Part shown: positions 39,834 to 53,000 of the stretch, piece after piece
Position numbering within the stretch: position 1 is the first letter of the stretch
How the letters are laid out: each line of letters opens with the position of its first letter
Assembly: GCA_948474755.1 (NCBI GenBank)
Contig: CAOLHI010000147.1
Location: 1 to 64,000 of the forward strand
From: Ctenosaura bakeri
Lineage: Eukaryota; Chordata; Lepidosauria; Squamata; Iguanidae
Length of the DNA stretch: 64,000 bases
Direction of reading: 5' to 3'
The notes under the pieces: model-generated
Seen by the model: the letters and a program-made list of their open reading frames with translations, nothing else
What the model was told of the DNA's origin: nothing
The model's database searches: none
Position numbers and translations under genes: made by a program

Positions 39834-42800
39834 CAAAATTACTGGGCAATCCTAGTTGGAAGTAGCTCTTTGGATCCTGGCTAAAACTACACTGAATTTC
39901 CTGGGTAAAGCCACTTTGGTTAAAAGGATTAACATTCACATCTAAACATCCTGTGAGAATATAAATCTGGATGTTTTTTCTGGCCTTCTTGGCTTCCAAA
40001 GTCACTTCAAAACCAAATTATTCCAAAACCAAAAACAATTTAAAACAAATACACCAAATACTCCCATTATTAAAGCTGGTGCACATTCTAACATGTAGCA
40101 ACAACTGCCTTTTTCATACAGAGCAAAATGAGACTGCAGAGGCTTGAAAGGAAGAAGAATGTTTGATAAATCAGTTTGTGCATATATAGTATTATGCAGA
40201 ACATTGTTCCTGAGTGACCTGGCTTATGATACAAATCTGTTTTTTTATAACGCTTGAGAATTTCCCAAAGAAAGTAACATCAGTGCAGGCACAAGTTTGC
40301 TGCTTTACTGTCAGTGCTAAAACAGCAAGATGGCCTGGAAAGAAAAGATACAGACTATGTGAAATGGCCTAGAAATATCTGGAGTATTACCTTGGTTTCT
40401 ATATTCTCCTGTACTTTTGTAACTGTATACTGCATTGGGGTAGGTGGGTGAGAGCTTTGAAAAGCCTTTTTTGAACAACTCTTAGAAACTGCAACTTTTT
40501 AAGTACAGCTCCCAGTGGCTATACTAGCTTGGGGTAAATTGGAGTTGTAATCAAAAAAACTTTTCCAAGCACAGCCAAGGTGGGGAAAAGGTGATGGAAG
40601 CATGACCTCCTATTGACACAGACTGCTTGGGTCTGTCAGCAAGCATCCATTTAGCCAAAGAGTACCTCTCCATGCACAACACTGAAAAGGACTAAGCAAA
40701 GAGACCCTGGTGAGAGTGGTTCCATATCATGACTTCTCTATAGGCAGGATGAAGAACTGCAATTTTTAGCAACTCAGCAGTCATCTCATTAGATACCTAG
40801 GAATTGTATTTTTTGCACAGATTTATTATCACGACATAGACCTCCCCCCCAGCTTCAGGGAGACAAAGCTATACCAAACATTGTTAAATGTTTTGAAATC
40901 TTAATGAACACAATTTCTATCACTTCTTCTAATATAGCCCTCACAAGCTGAGGGTCAACAGAAATGGAGAAACAAGAGGGAAGTATCAGTATGACGGGCA
41001 AAACAAAAGGGTTCTTTCAGACTACACAGTTATAGCTCTGCGGTGCCACTTTAACTGCCATAACTGCAACCCATGGAATCCTGAGGTTTGTAGTCTGGTG
41101 AGGCCCTACAACCCTCTGGCAGAGACTTCTGAATATCTTCCCCTAAAAATGCAGGATTCCAGTAGATGCAACTAGAGCTGTTATAGTGGAATAATAGTGC
41201 TATGATTGTGTAGTCTGAAAGAGCTCTGAGAGTTACATAAGTACAATTTTTTCTTAAGCCAACAAATCAAAGGCAGTAACCTCCAATCACATTAAAAAGC
41301 CCAGTTAGGATTCAGTACATTCAGTAGACAGAGACTTTCAATTGGAAAAACTGAAAATGAGGGTAGGATTAAAGATCTGTCTAGAAAAAGAGCACAGGGA
41401 TGAGAATATACACTTTGTTGAAGGTCATCTTTGCTTGAAATAATTTTCAAATGATATTTTTATAATGTGAATGGAGCAAGGTGAGTTGAGACAGTGGTTT
41501 TTAAAATCTTTGCTTACTCAACTAGCTGTACACATTCAGGGCTGGTACTCAGGGCATCTGTTTTTGTATCAAACACTGATCTCCATTGCAATAATTATTA
41601 AATGATACTTTTAACAACTAAAAACCTGTTGTAAGTAAAATGCCAGTTTATAATTTCATATATTCAGTTCATAGCTATTTCATTTGAAAATGTTAATATT
41701 GAAAATCAAGCAGTGAGGATCACAGCATGGTGGATAACTTTGCTGAGTAACAAAATCATTTTAAAGCCACTGCTGACCTATATGTACACAAGGCATGTCT
41801 AACTTGCTTGTTTTAAAAAAACATCTTTTCAGTTTAAAAATGCTTTTTAGCAAACGATCATTTTAAAGAGCATGAATAATTGCAAGCAATTATTTTAACT
41901 TACATCAATCAACAAATGTACCAGGTTGCTTTCTGTCAACATGTGCATGTTCTCAGAACATAAGCCCTTTTTGTCTATTACAGAAGCTGCCAATCAAGTC
42001 AACAATCTTTTTTTCTTATGCATGTATATTGCAGCAAAATCCAACCAAATTCTGAAATTTTTAATTTTCACCGAATTCAATAAAAATATTTAAATTTTCC
42101 TATTGAAATAAATTTGACTGAAAAGTGTTGTCTTTGGCTGGATTCTGTAATCTGTATGGAGAGAATAGAGAAAGGAGGTGAATGAACATGTCTGCTCAAA
42201 AAGGCAGTACCACTGAATTCAAAGGGATTAAGTTCTTAGCAAATATCACGCTTATAGTCAAAGACTCAGTTTACATTTCACCCTGTAATTAAGAAGCTTG
42301 GCTACAGCCCATTGTCTGTCACATAATGCAACTGTTAAACTATATATTTGAACAGATTTTCCCAAGAACACTAACTTGTTTTCACAGTTAGAAAAAAATC
42401 CTGAATCATACTTTGTTAGAAAATGTCCCTGATCATCAACCTACTTTGTCAATAGAATTTACTCAAAGAAATCAAACGTGAAATGTCTGTTGTCCCAGTT
42501 TACCCTACTGATTATGCATACTGGTATAAGTTTTAATAATATATGACAATAAGGTAAAAGTGGAATGTGCTATAACAGCAGGGAAACAGCGGTGTGTGCC
42601 ATAAACTTTAATTTATGATAGCAGAATATTCTGTAAAAATTATCTTAATAAACAACTTAAGTTCACAGAACAAACCAAATCAAAACAAGATACCATTTTA
42701 ATAACTCATAAATAGGCCACACTTGACCTGAGTTTTAATCAAAGTTCATTTCTGATGCCATCAGACGGCCCCTCTTGATATCACTGCAAAGAAATATTGC

Positions 42801-43878
42801 TGAACAGCCTTCTCTTGTATACAAGAAGAAAAATAAATCAAATACCATTTTGGAAACGTTTGAGGGATCTTTTGTAGGAATCATACAAAACAGAATGCTG
42901 TATTTATGGGATATATTTACCAAAAACACCTTCTCTCAACACTCTTCCAAATTTCTATTACTTTATATTACTCTTATTGGTTGTATAGTAGTGCCATTAA
43001 AATGCCATTAAAAAGAGGCTTCAGTTTTACATAGTGTAAAAGCAGGCATACTGGAAATCACAGAGGCAAGTTTCACAAGCGAAGTAGCTTCAGATAACAA
43101 AATAAAATGACACCAGTTTCTTGAAATGCATACAGTGCGTGCAGCAAAATACCACTTTTGGTAAGAAATAGACCCATAATGCATTGGGTCCCTTCCTTCA
43201 TTATATCAAATAGCATGTAAAAATGCATGTTTAGCTATTTACGTCACTAAATTAACAGTTTCTCCCATTTTGTGGGAAAAATGCTAAGGCTTTGCAGGAA
43301 GTCCTATTCCCACTTTGTTAACTTAACAGAAAGAGACAGCAAACTAAGACAAACAGGAAGGAATGAGGTTCAGCAGTTCTTGCATTAGCAGCAACTTGAT
43401 CACATGAGATCCACTTGCCTGGTTGGTGCTTGCAGAGAAAATGATACCTCTCTTTGCCAACATGCAGTGCAGGGAAAAGAATTGCTTTCCTTCCTATTTC
43501 TAAATTTGGCCATCAATTCATTATTAAGACAGGCAAAATGACCTAGAGATTTTAACCATTCCTTTGGTTCAAATACAGTATAAACACTATCCCACTGTTC
43601 TAGGCTTGCAGCAATCTGCTCTTGTGACCAAGTGATGGGTTCCTCATTAGCAATGTTTATTGACACGCTTCAACATTTGCTTCAGATCACACCACAGCCT
43701 TCTTCACTGAACCGCCCATACTTCATCCTTCTCAATAAAGATTATGGCGGAAGGTTAAGAAAACCTTAACGCTTTCCTTCCAGAACAGAATTCATGGTTT
43801 TCCAGTTGAACCAATGAATTCTTTGCTGGCAAAAGGCTCTTTACCATACAATCTTTTAGTTCAGGGACCTCCAGGCAT
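39831..43878 (-). other. Downstream of the SPATA13 stop: probable 3' UTR and intergenic sequence
   Basis: No coding exon was seen. The first few kilobases left of 43879 may be the SPATA13 3' untranslated region, since vertebrate SPATA13 has a long one, but the polyadenylation site cannot be fixed from sequence. A diverged fold-back element lies at 41009-41227. Confidence 0.4.
41009..41227. mobile_element. Fold-back MITE, diverged subfamily (copy 6)
   Basis: The left end gggttctttcagactacaca pairs with the right end tgtgtagtctgaaagagctc. Interior phrases resemble the main family (cccatggaatcctgaggttt, gagctgttatagtggaataa), but the tip sequence differs. Confidence 0.65.
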
Positions 43879-44060
43879 TCATTTCTTGAATGGGGTCAGT
43901 TTGTTGAAAGTGTGCCAGAAAAGCGATGGCTTCCGTTTTGGCTCTGCCAGGGCAAACACCTGTTGCTGTGGAATGCTGGTGGGGACTGTGATGTGACGTT
44001 GGTGGATAGGATGTAAACTCTGGTGAGGCGGTGGCACTGGGCACCCACTATAGCTGACAC
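43879..44060 (-). CDS. SPATA13: SPATA13 last coding exon
   Basis: 182 nt to the TGA at 43879. Acceptor TTTCTGTAG|GTGTCA. It encodes [35 protein letters not shown] and [16 protein letters not shown]. In ASEF proteins this C-terminal tail contributes to autoinhibition with the SH3 domain. Confidence 0.94.
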
Positions 44061-47000
44061 CTACAGAAAGAAGCATCAAGAACAGGTGTAAAACTGATGT
44101 ACGGAAACAAATATCATAATTATGTGAAGGATTTACAGTTTAAGCTCATTTGCACAAGATAGGTTGCTCAAGACAAACTACTCCAAATGTCCATGGTACT
44201 GATGTAGATAAATACTGCATGTGAATTATCAACACTTGCAGCCAGGGGCCTTTCCATACTACACTTTTATAGTGCTATTATTCTACTTTCAACATCCTGT
44301 GGAATTATGGGGTTTGTAGTTTACTGAAGCCAAAGAACTCTCTGGCCGAGAATTCCAAATGCCCCTCCCTAAACTGCAAACCCCAGGATTCTACAAAGTG
44401 TTGAAAGAGGTATCATACCACTATAACAGTGTTGTGCAGAAAGGCCCCTGTAGTATCTGTAATGCTTTGCCATTATAGCTACCAAAAGCATGGATATTGC
44501 TATTTCATGGGCCTGCAATTGCCTGGCTCATGTTTTTCCTACTCTGTCCAACAACAGCCAAAAGTACATCTGTGAAATGTAAAGTGTTTTACATGAATGA
44601 TACTGCAGTTGTGCAGGAGAAAATGATTCTTTAAATGTTCACCTTTCATCTTTCCATGCCTTGACTTCCGTGCATTGTCCATGGCTTGCTTCTTTTGATT
44701 TTCTGAGATCTCCATTCCTGCATTTGGGAGTAAATTATTGATATTTAAATACTGTTTCAAATACTGGAGTACAGATTTAAAGCAAAGACCACTTAAAACA
44801 GTGCTAGTTAAAATAATGGTCCATGTACCAGTGCTGGTCCATAGGCTTTGGCTGCTACTCCACAGTGAGTTTTTGGGAAATCATGTAAATACAATAATAT
44901 TATGATACAAATATGAAACTATTCTGTGGTCATATGAAAAAAATTGCTGGTGCTCCCACATCAGACAATAAACTTCATGTGATGATGGCACATTATGGTG
45001 TTTGGCGCACTTCAAAGGAGAAGCCACTACTTAATAATAAATCATATACTACATGTCAGTGGTAGAGAATATAGGCTATAGTTCAATGGTAAAGTACGTT
45101 GTTATTGTGTGCCTTCAAGTCGTTTCTGATTTATGGTGACCCTACCATTATAGAGTTTTCTTGGCATTTCTTCAAAGGAGGTTTGTCATTGCTGTCCTTT
45201 AAGGTTGAGAGACTTTGACTTGCTCAAGATCACCTAGTGGGTTTCGATGGGTTCCTGTACAAGCCTGCACAAAATTTGATATCCTCAGAGACCCCACTGT
45301 GTGCCTCAACACCTCATCAAGTTAGGACAGTACCTAGCTAGAACAGGGCTTTCTCTGTACCAGTACCTCAGCAATGGACCTTTCTACCAAAGGAAGTTAG
45401 GCTGGCTCCATCTCTTTTAAGCTTCTGACACGTAGCCCAAACAGTGTTATTCTGCATGGCTTTTAATGTTTGAAACTGATCTAATTTAAAGAGTATTTGT
45501 ATGTGTTTTAAAATATTTTTATTTGTTCACTGTCCCAAGAGCCCTTGGGAGATGAGACACAATCCAGAAATATCTAAATAAGTAAATAAATAAAGCAGTG
45601 ATTTTGACATGGGCTTCTCAGAGATCTAGTCCAACACTCAAACCACTAAACTAAACTGATTCTCTAAAGTAAAACAGTGCTTTGTTGTTGCTGTGTGTGT
45701 TCAAGTCATTTCTGACCTGTGGCCACTCTAAGGTACAAATCCCTGCTTAGGCACAGCAACCTCCTGGGTGCCCTTGGGAAAGGTCACACTCTTTCAGCAA
45801 ACTACCTCTGAGCAAACCTTGCCAAGAAAACCAAGCAACAGGGTTGCCATAATCTGGAAATGACATGAAGGCACACAGCAACAACATCAACCGCATAGTG
45901 TGGCCCAAGACCGTAAAACAATGTAAACGCACATGTATGTATGCATGTGCATACACACGTGTGTGCGCACACGCGCACACACACACACGCACACACACAC
46001 AGAGGCTGCAATGCAACATCTCCTCAGTGTCACATTTTTGACACTGTGCATGTGGAGATGCACTGCAGAGGCATGACCCAACCCCAACGCAGGACAGCAA
46101 CGAAGAGCAACACACGTCAATCACTAGGTGCCATGGCAGAAGACACTTTATACCATGTCCAGCCACCAGGCAAAATGCAAAACTGCAACTTGCAATGTGC
46201 AGAGATAAGTTACAGAGGAACATGCTGTCTGTTTAACTCCATTTCCATCGCTATCAGCAGACTACATCCATTGTACAATGGTGATGTTTTCGCCCCATAT
46301 GCATAGTGTGATTTTTGCATGGATATGTTTCTAACTGTATAGCAACCATTTTGTGCACAAAGCCAATACAATGCATGTAAACACACTAAATGCTTTATGC
46401 TGCAAGTTAGGTCTTTTTATTATCCTATACTAAAGATAGAGGTGACTGAGATTTAGCGATAACAGCTTGCCTTAAACAATGTAGTGAAATGGCTGCTTTT
46501 CATCCTGGAGAGAAGTGACTAGTGGGGTGCCACAGGGTTCTGTCCTAGGCCCAGTGCTGTTCAATATTTTTATCAATGACTTGGATGAAGGAATAGAGGG
46601 CATGCTCATCAAATTTGCAGATGACACCAAATTGGGAGGGGTTGCTAATACGCCAGAGGACAGGATCAAAATTCAAAATGACCTGGATAGATTGGAGAGC
46701 TGGGCCAGGGCGAACAAAATTAAATTCAACAGAGAGAAATGTAAGGTCCTACACTTAGGCAGAATTAATGGAATACAGAAATATAGGATGGGAGACACGT
46801 GGCTGGATAGCAGTACGTGTGAAAGGGATCTAGGAGTCTTCATAGACCACAAGCTGAACATGAGTCAGTAGTGTGATGCGGCAGCCAAGAAAGCCAATGC
46901 AATTCTTGGCTGCATCAATAGGAGTATGGTGTCTAGATCGAGGGAGGTACTGGTACCACTCTACTCTGCTTTGGTTAGACCCCATCTTGAATACTGCGTC

Positions 47001-50000
47001 CAGTTCTGGGCACCCCAATTCAAGAAGGATATTGACAAGCTGGAGCAAGTCCAGAGGAGGGCGACCAAAATGGTGAGAGGCCTAGAAGCCATGCCCTATG
47101 AGGATAGACTCAGAGAGCTGGGTATGTTTAGTCTGCAGAAGAGGAGGTTAAGAGGGGACATGATAGCCATGTTTAAATATTTGAAGGGATGCCACATAGA
47201 GGAAGGAGGGGACTTGTTTTCTGCTGCTCCAGAGACCAGGACAAGGAGCAATGGATTCAAGCTGCAGGAAAGGAGATTCCACCTGAACCTCAGGAAGAAT
47301 TTCCTGACAGTCAGGGCTGTCCGGCAGTGGAATCTGTTGCCTCGGAGTGTAGTGGAGTCTCCTTCCTTGGAGGTTTTTAAGCAGAGGCTTGATGGCCATC
47401 TGTTGGGATTGATTTGAGGGTGTTCCTGCATGGCAGGGGGTTGGACTGGATGGCCTGTGTGGTCTCTTCCAACTCTGAATTTCTATGATTCTATGATTCT
47501 GTGAATTCCTAGCAGAGACAAGAGATTGGAAAGGTTTTCCAATTCTTCACTTCATCTCCAAAGTAATTGTGTCTCTGTTTCATCAAGGGACAGGAAGACC
47601 TCCCCACACAAAAAAACATGCCACCAAATCATTCTCTTGAGTATGTCAAAGAAGGCAGGGGGTGAGTCTGAGCACATGATTGATTTTTCTTGTTGCTGTT
47701 CTTGTTTCTTATTGTTGCTGACAAACTTCTGCCTGTTTCTTACTGCTTAGTTCTGCCATCAGTTCAAAGCAGTGGTGGGCAAACTGTGGCACCAGGGCTA
47801 ATTCTGCCCCTGGCCTCATCCCAAAAGCTCCCTGCAAGCCATCAGTTCACACTAGGAATGTAAAGGATATTGACACATCTTCTGATCTGCAACAGGAAGA
47901 GTGTTTCAACAGTTAAGGCACCCTATCAAAAAAAAGTCAACTGCCATAAGGCTTTTCAAATTTTGAGGGTTTTTTCCCCCACACACTTTTTTTTTGTTCA
48001 AAATCCTAAATTTCTGCTCAAAATTCTAAATTTTCTGGAATAGAAAAGAATGAATGGACCAGATCTAGTTGGTCAGTTTGAAGGATGTGGAAGGAAAAAT
48101 GTGAATGTTAATTCAGAGCAAAGAAATGGAAAAGTGGCCTTGGAAATAATACCTTTGAAAAAATTTGGAAAGAAGAGGATGAGATAATAAATATTTTGGT
48201 CAAGTTAAATTTATGTGGAAGATCTTTGTTGTTAAAAAGTTTTGATTTGGAAGTGCAGTATGGATTATGTTTTATTTCTACACTGTTCAGAAAATTAATT
48301 TATTAAGATGGTGTTGTTAGAGGGAGATGAACTATTGATAAGATTATTCTAATATAAATAGAAAAGGGCAAAAAAAAGCACAAATGAATATGAGGTTATG
48401 TATAAATATAAGTTAAGATAAAGAAAAATGAACTGTTTGAAGGGAGAAATGATTTTTAAAAAATTGTTAGATGTTATGGATTATTTAATATTAGAGGGGA
48501 AGAGAGATAGATTAAAGATAAGATAGATACAAGACAGTAGTTTATTATACAGAGAAAATATTATTTAGTAATAGCTACTAATATAGAGGTTAAAAAATAT
48601 GACCGTTACTGAGTCTATCATTGGTTGGAGATCTTAGTTGTGACTCGGTGTGCAATGAGTTAATTTGATTATTATGCACCAGGTCAGCTCAAGGCCATTG
48701 CACCTATTGAGCAATTGGCTGTACAGCTGTGAAATCTGTGGTGTGTGTAACTATACTGGGACATATTTACACTATACTAAAAATATATAAGATCTTGACC
48801 AAGATTTCCAAGATGCTACTTGCCCATTTCTTTGTCTTCTTGCACTCGTTTCCTCTCATTTGCAAAGGCCTCCAGCCACTTTTTCTTATCTCCTGGCTTT
48901 TTCCCACAGAATAGATGAACCTCTTCTGTAGCAGTATTTATAACCTTGAAAGCATTTTTTAAATTGATATTGAAGTCCTTGTCTCTGCCGTCCTCAATGC
49001 CCTGCACTTCCACCTCATCCATGTCCATTCGGCCCTTGTAATACAACATGTCCCTTCTTAGGAGATCCTTCTTGCAGAACACAAGCTGGTGGTCAAAGAG
49101 AAAGAAAGTCCTTTGCTGGCTTTTGCCTTGCTTGGAGATTTTAGTCAGTTCTCCTGAATGGATCAGTTCTGAGCTTCGGCCTAAGATGTCTTGCCCCTAG
49201 AACATTTGCAGTAAACAGAGAAAGGAAGACCTGAGATTATTTTCTTCAATGATTACCATTAGCTTTGTTGGCAGTATAAAAGCTTTGTAGTGGAGTCTTG
49301 GAAATATGTGCATCTTATCTGACTGGAGCCCTTTGGTTGCAACAAGTATGTTTCCTTTTACAAAAATAGTAGGTTTAAACATTAAGCCATATTCAGTTGT
49401 TCTCCCCCATCACTGCACATGGGAGAAAGTAGGATGAGTATGTTGATCCCCCTGCCTCCTATCTATCCCTGCAGCCACTGTGTGTTGGGGGATGAACAGG
49501 AAGACTCTTCTACTTGATGAGGTTCCCCATGAAATTCAGACTAGGATTCCAAATTGTTACCCCAAAATGTAGGTGCCACAAGGGCCACGCTGCAATGCCA
49601 AATACCTCCTTGAAAAAGTGGGGAATTAATTAGCTCAAAATCAGGAGGTTGCGAGAGGGGGGCAACTTAGCGAGATCTTTTCTACCAGTGTTTACTGGCA
49701 CATGCAGGAAAAGAACTAGCCAGAGATTCAGAAGTAAGCTAAAAATGTGTTTTATTGAGGGGAATTCACTCATGCATGCACACAAGATGCACACAAGATA
49801 CACACCATCACACATTCACACAAGAGCTAACTGAAAGACAAAGAGAGGAAAAATTATAGAGAGGCTGAGGGGTTTGGGGGATTTATAATTACCAGTTCAG
49901 AAGAATAGTGAAGAGCAGAAATGTATTTTGGCTTAGGTAGGACCTAAGGACAGTTCTCATTTAGGAGCCAGATGGACAGAGTGACGGGTAGACCTTCAAG

Positions 50001-53000
50001 AGACTGCACGGGGCATCCTGAAATCAGGGGTATTTGTACCCTGAAAATGGCTTGTGGCTGCGAAGGTTCCAGATACAAGACAAAGGGAACCTGTTGTGGA
50101 CAATGAGTCTTTCGCCTGTTGATGGGCTCAGTGCTTTGATTGACAAAGACATGATGGATAGTGTAATAGCTGTCTATTGTGGGTGCTGTGAGGACAGAGG
50201 AAAGAATCCAGGTGTACAAGGGATGAATATCTGCCAATCAGTGTCCTGGTGGGCTCATCACTGTTAGATTCCCTGGAAAATTCCAGCTTCTATTTAAGCC
50301 TATTATCCACAGGAATGGTGTGTATTTGCCTGACAACTGACTCAGTCTTACCTGGAGGAAGTTTCGAGTTGACCTGTCCTTCTCACATTTACAGTCAAAT
50401 TCTTTCCCTCGCTTGGTTTGACCTCTCCGTCACCTCTCAGGCTTGAATTTGATATCAGAGCCAATAAAATGTGTTGCCAATTATATATAATGCCATTAGG
50501 TATGGTGCCCATCCAAACCATACTAATATCAGGGACCCCCAAAGCGGGGCCTTACAAGCCTACTAGAATACAAAAGGCTCCTCTGCTACAAAAGTTTAGC
50601 TCCCAACACATGGGGCCTGCACAAATGAGAATGAAGGCATGGGGTGAGTGCCCCACCCAAGTTACCCAATGGTAAATGCAGTCAGGGAGGGAGGACAACT
50701 AGACAGGACTTAAGTCTTGTTCACTTTTTCTCAGTTTCAAGTATACAATTTGGAGATCATTCTATTGTTGTCTGAAGGAATAACTATAATATGAATCAAC
50801 ACATACATTATGGTGGAGAACTTTTTTCAGTAGCTGCCCCAGTGTTATAGAACTGTGCTTTGTGGAGTGATTTGGTAGTATCACTTGCTTTCTTTTGAAG
50901 GAAGGCAGTAATACTGTGGTACCATCTGGCTTTTGACAGCAGAGACTCTGCTGGTCTTAGCTGTGTTTTATATCATAAACCACTTTGTAAATAACTAAAC
51001 AATTCAAGTGCTGTAAATAAATGACTCCAAATAAATAAATGAGACTGTCATCAAGAAAAGCCTCCTGTAATCACATGGAGTAACAAAACAATGACACACA
51101 ATAAAAAACAACTATTAAACTTTCTGTGTTTTTAACTATTAAAATTTCTTGGAAATGCATCCTTACCTCCCAGCTGACAATAGACACTTGCCAGCGAGCA
51201 ATCTTGTCTATGCTTTCTAGCCTTCGTTTCCGTTCATTGATTAGGCAGGCTACATTTTTCATGGCTTCATATGCTGCCTTTATGTCATTGTAGTCACTGC
51301 AAAATGAACACAGGCACAAATTATCATTTTAGATGACAATTTTAGCCCTATTCCAAAACCTAGAAATTTTAAATAAGGCAAATGCATAAAAAGAAGAAGT
51401 AAGGCAGGCCTGCCCTTCCTATCATAGATTCCACTAGTCCTACTAACATTGACAGTTACTTTCTGAATACCTCCTTTATGTATGAAGACTCTCTGAAGGA
51501 TTGCAAATTCAACATGCTTGATTACGTAGGGAAACTCTTCAATTAAGGAAGTCACACCCTCCACATGTGAAGGGTGACTAGAAAGGACAACAGAGGAAGA
51601 AGAAGTAGCATACTCCCTGTTGTCATGTATTTTCTCTGTTCAAGTTTTGGAATATCTGAAGAAGGCTGTTATCATTCACAAAGTGATGGGGCTGATCATT
51701 GCAGGAAACAGAAAGCTAGGACCAATGGACTTTGGTAGCATTCCTAATGGCATTTCTGATGCCTTGATATCAAGAAACTTATTGTATATAGATACCAAAT
51801 TTAAAAAGCAACACTTTGTATTGCATGTGCCTTCAAGTCACCCATCAAACCTATGGCAGCCTCATGAATTTCATAGGGCTTTTCAGAGGTGGTTTGCCAA
51901 TTCCTCCCTCTGAAATATAGCCAACAGCACCTGGTATTCATTGGTGGTCTTGCATCTAGGTACTAACCTGGGCTGGCTTTGCTTGGCTTCCAAGATCGGA
52001 CAGGATCTGGTAACTGTAGGCTGTAGGCCTTTTTCCATTAACAGGTATGCGCTGGAACAATCCTTACCTTTAGTTACACTGCCCAAATTTTGCTCATAAT
52101 CAGGATGGGAAGCTGCTTTTAAAATCTGATTTAACATTAACCATAGATAAGGTTGGGGTTCCACTAACCTTTAATATGGCATCTTTAAGGGAGTTAGGGA
52201 GAAGGAATGCAAAATACTGCAGCTAATCCTAATCTCTTACTCATAGTTCTAAAGAGACTGGGAATATTATATTACCTTAGCAATAAATTTCTCTAAAACT
52301 GGAGTATACAACCATGATTCATCCCTGCTCTAAACGTTAATGGGATTTTTAAAAATCTGTTAACCTCTTAAATCAGAACCAACATGGATCCTGATTACAC
52401 CACAATGTTTTTGAGTTAATAATACAGTTATCACCCTAGATCTAAATTCTGGATGATTTAGTGATAATGGCCATGTAAGAAAATTGCCTGACAATGTTTC
52501 AGTTAAACTGGGTGCTTTTACTGAACTATTACCTTGCTTTGTTCACAGAATTTTAATGGGGTTTCGAGATGACTGACTTTCATCTGCAAGCTACCTCTTT
52601 TCTGACCACTTCTTCAAACTTTTTCTTAACTCCCTCCCCAATATTCTAAAGGAGGGAAGGATAGAATGGCTTCAATGTGCCTTTTGACTGGTAGTCCTAG
52701 GAACTGTGTCCATCTGATTATTGGTTTTATCAGATGAGGTAAGTAAATCTGCAATTAGAGTAGGATAATTACATCTTTGGCTGGGACATGTTCTTCTTCT
52801 GTTGTTCTCCCAGTGGGAGACCATTTTACAAAGGAGGTCATTAACAGCTTTTTTGTGTTAATAAAAGAAACACATTTCAAATGGTCTCCCACTGGGAGAA
52901 GAACAGAAGAGAAATGATGTTGTGCAGTTAAGTCCCAGCCAAAGACACAATACTCTCCTGCAACTTTGACTTACTTGCCTCGTGTGATAAAGCTCTGAAT

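Noticed and set aside
39650..39865. Open frame with a poly-asparagine tract
   Set aside because: It is a (TAA)n microsatellite read in one frame, next to a SINE.
46515..46871. Intact-looking RT fragment as a possible host gene
   Set aside because: It is the 3' part of a CR1 LINE with an in-frame stop and the CR1 tail; a closely similar copy exists at 7130-8125.
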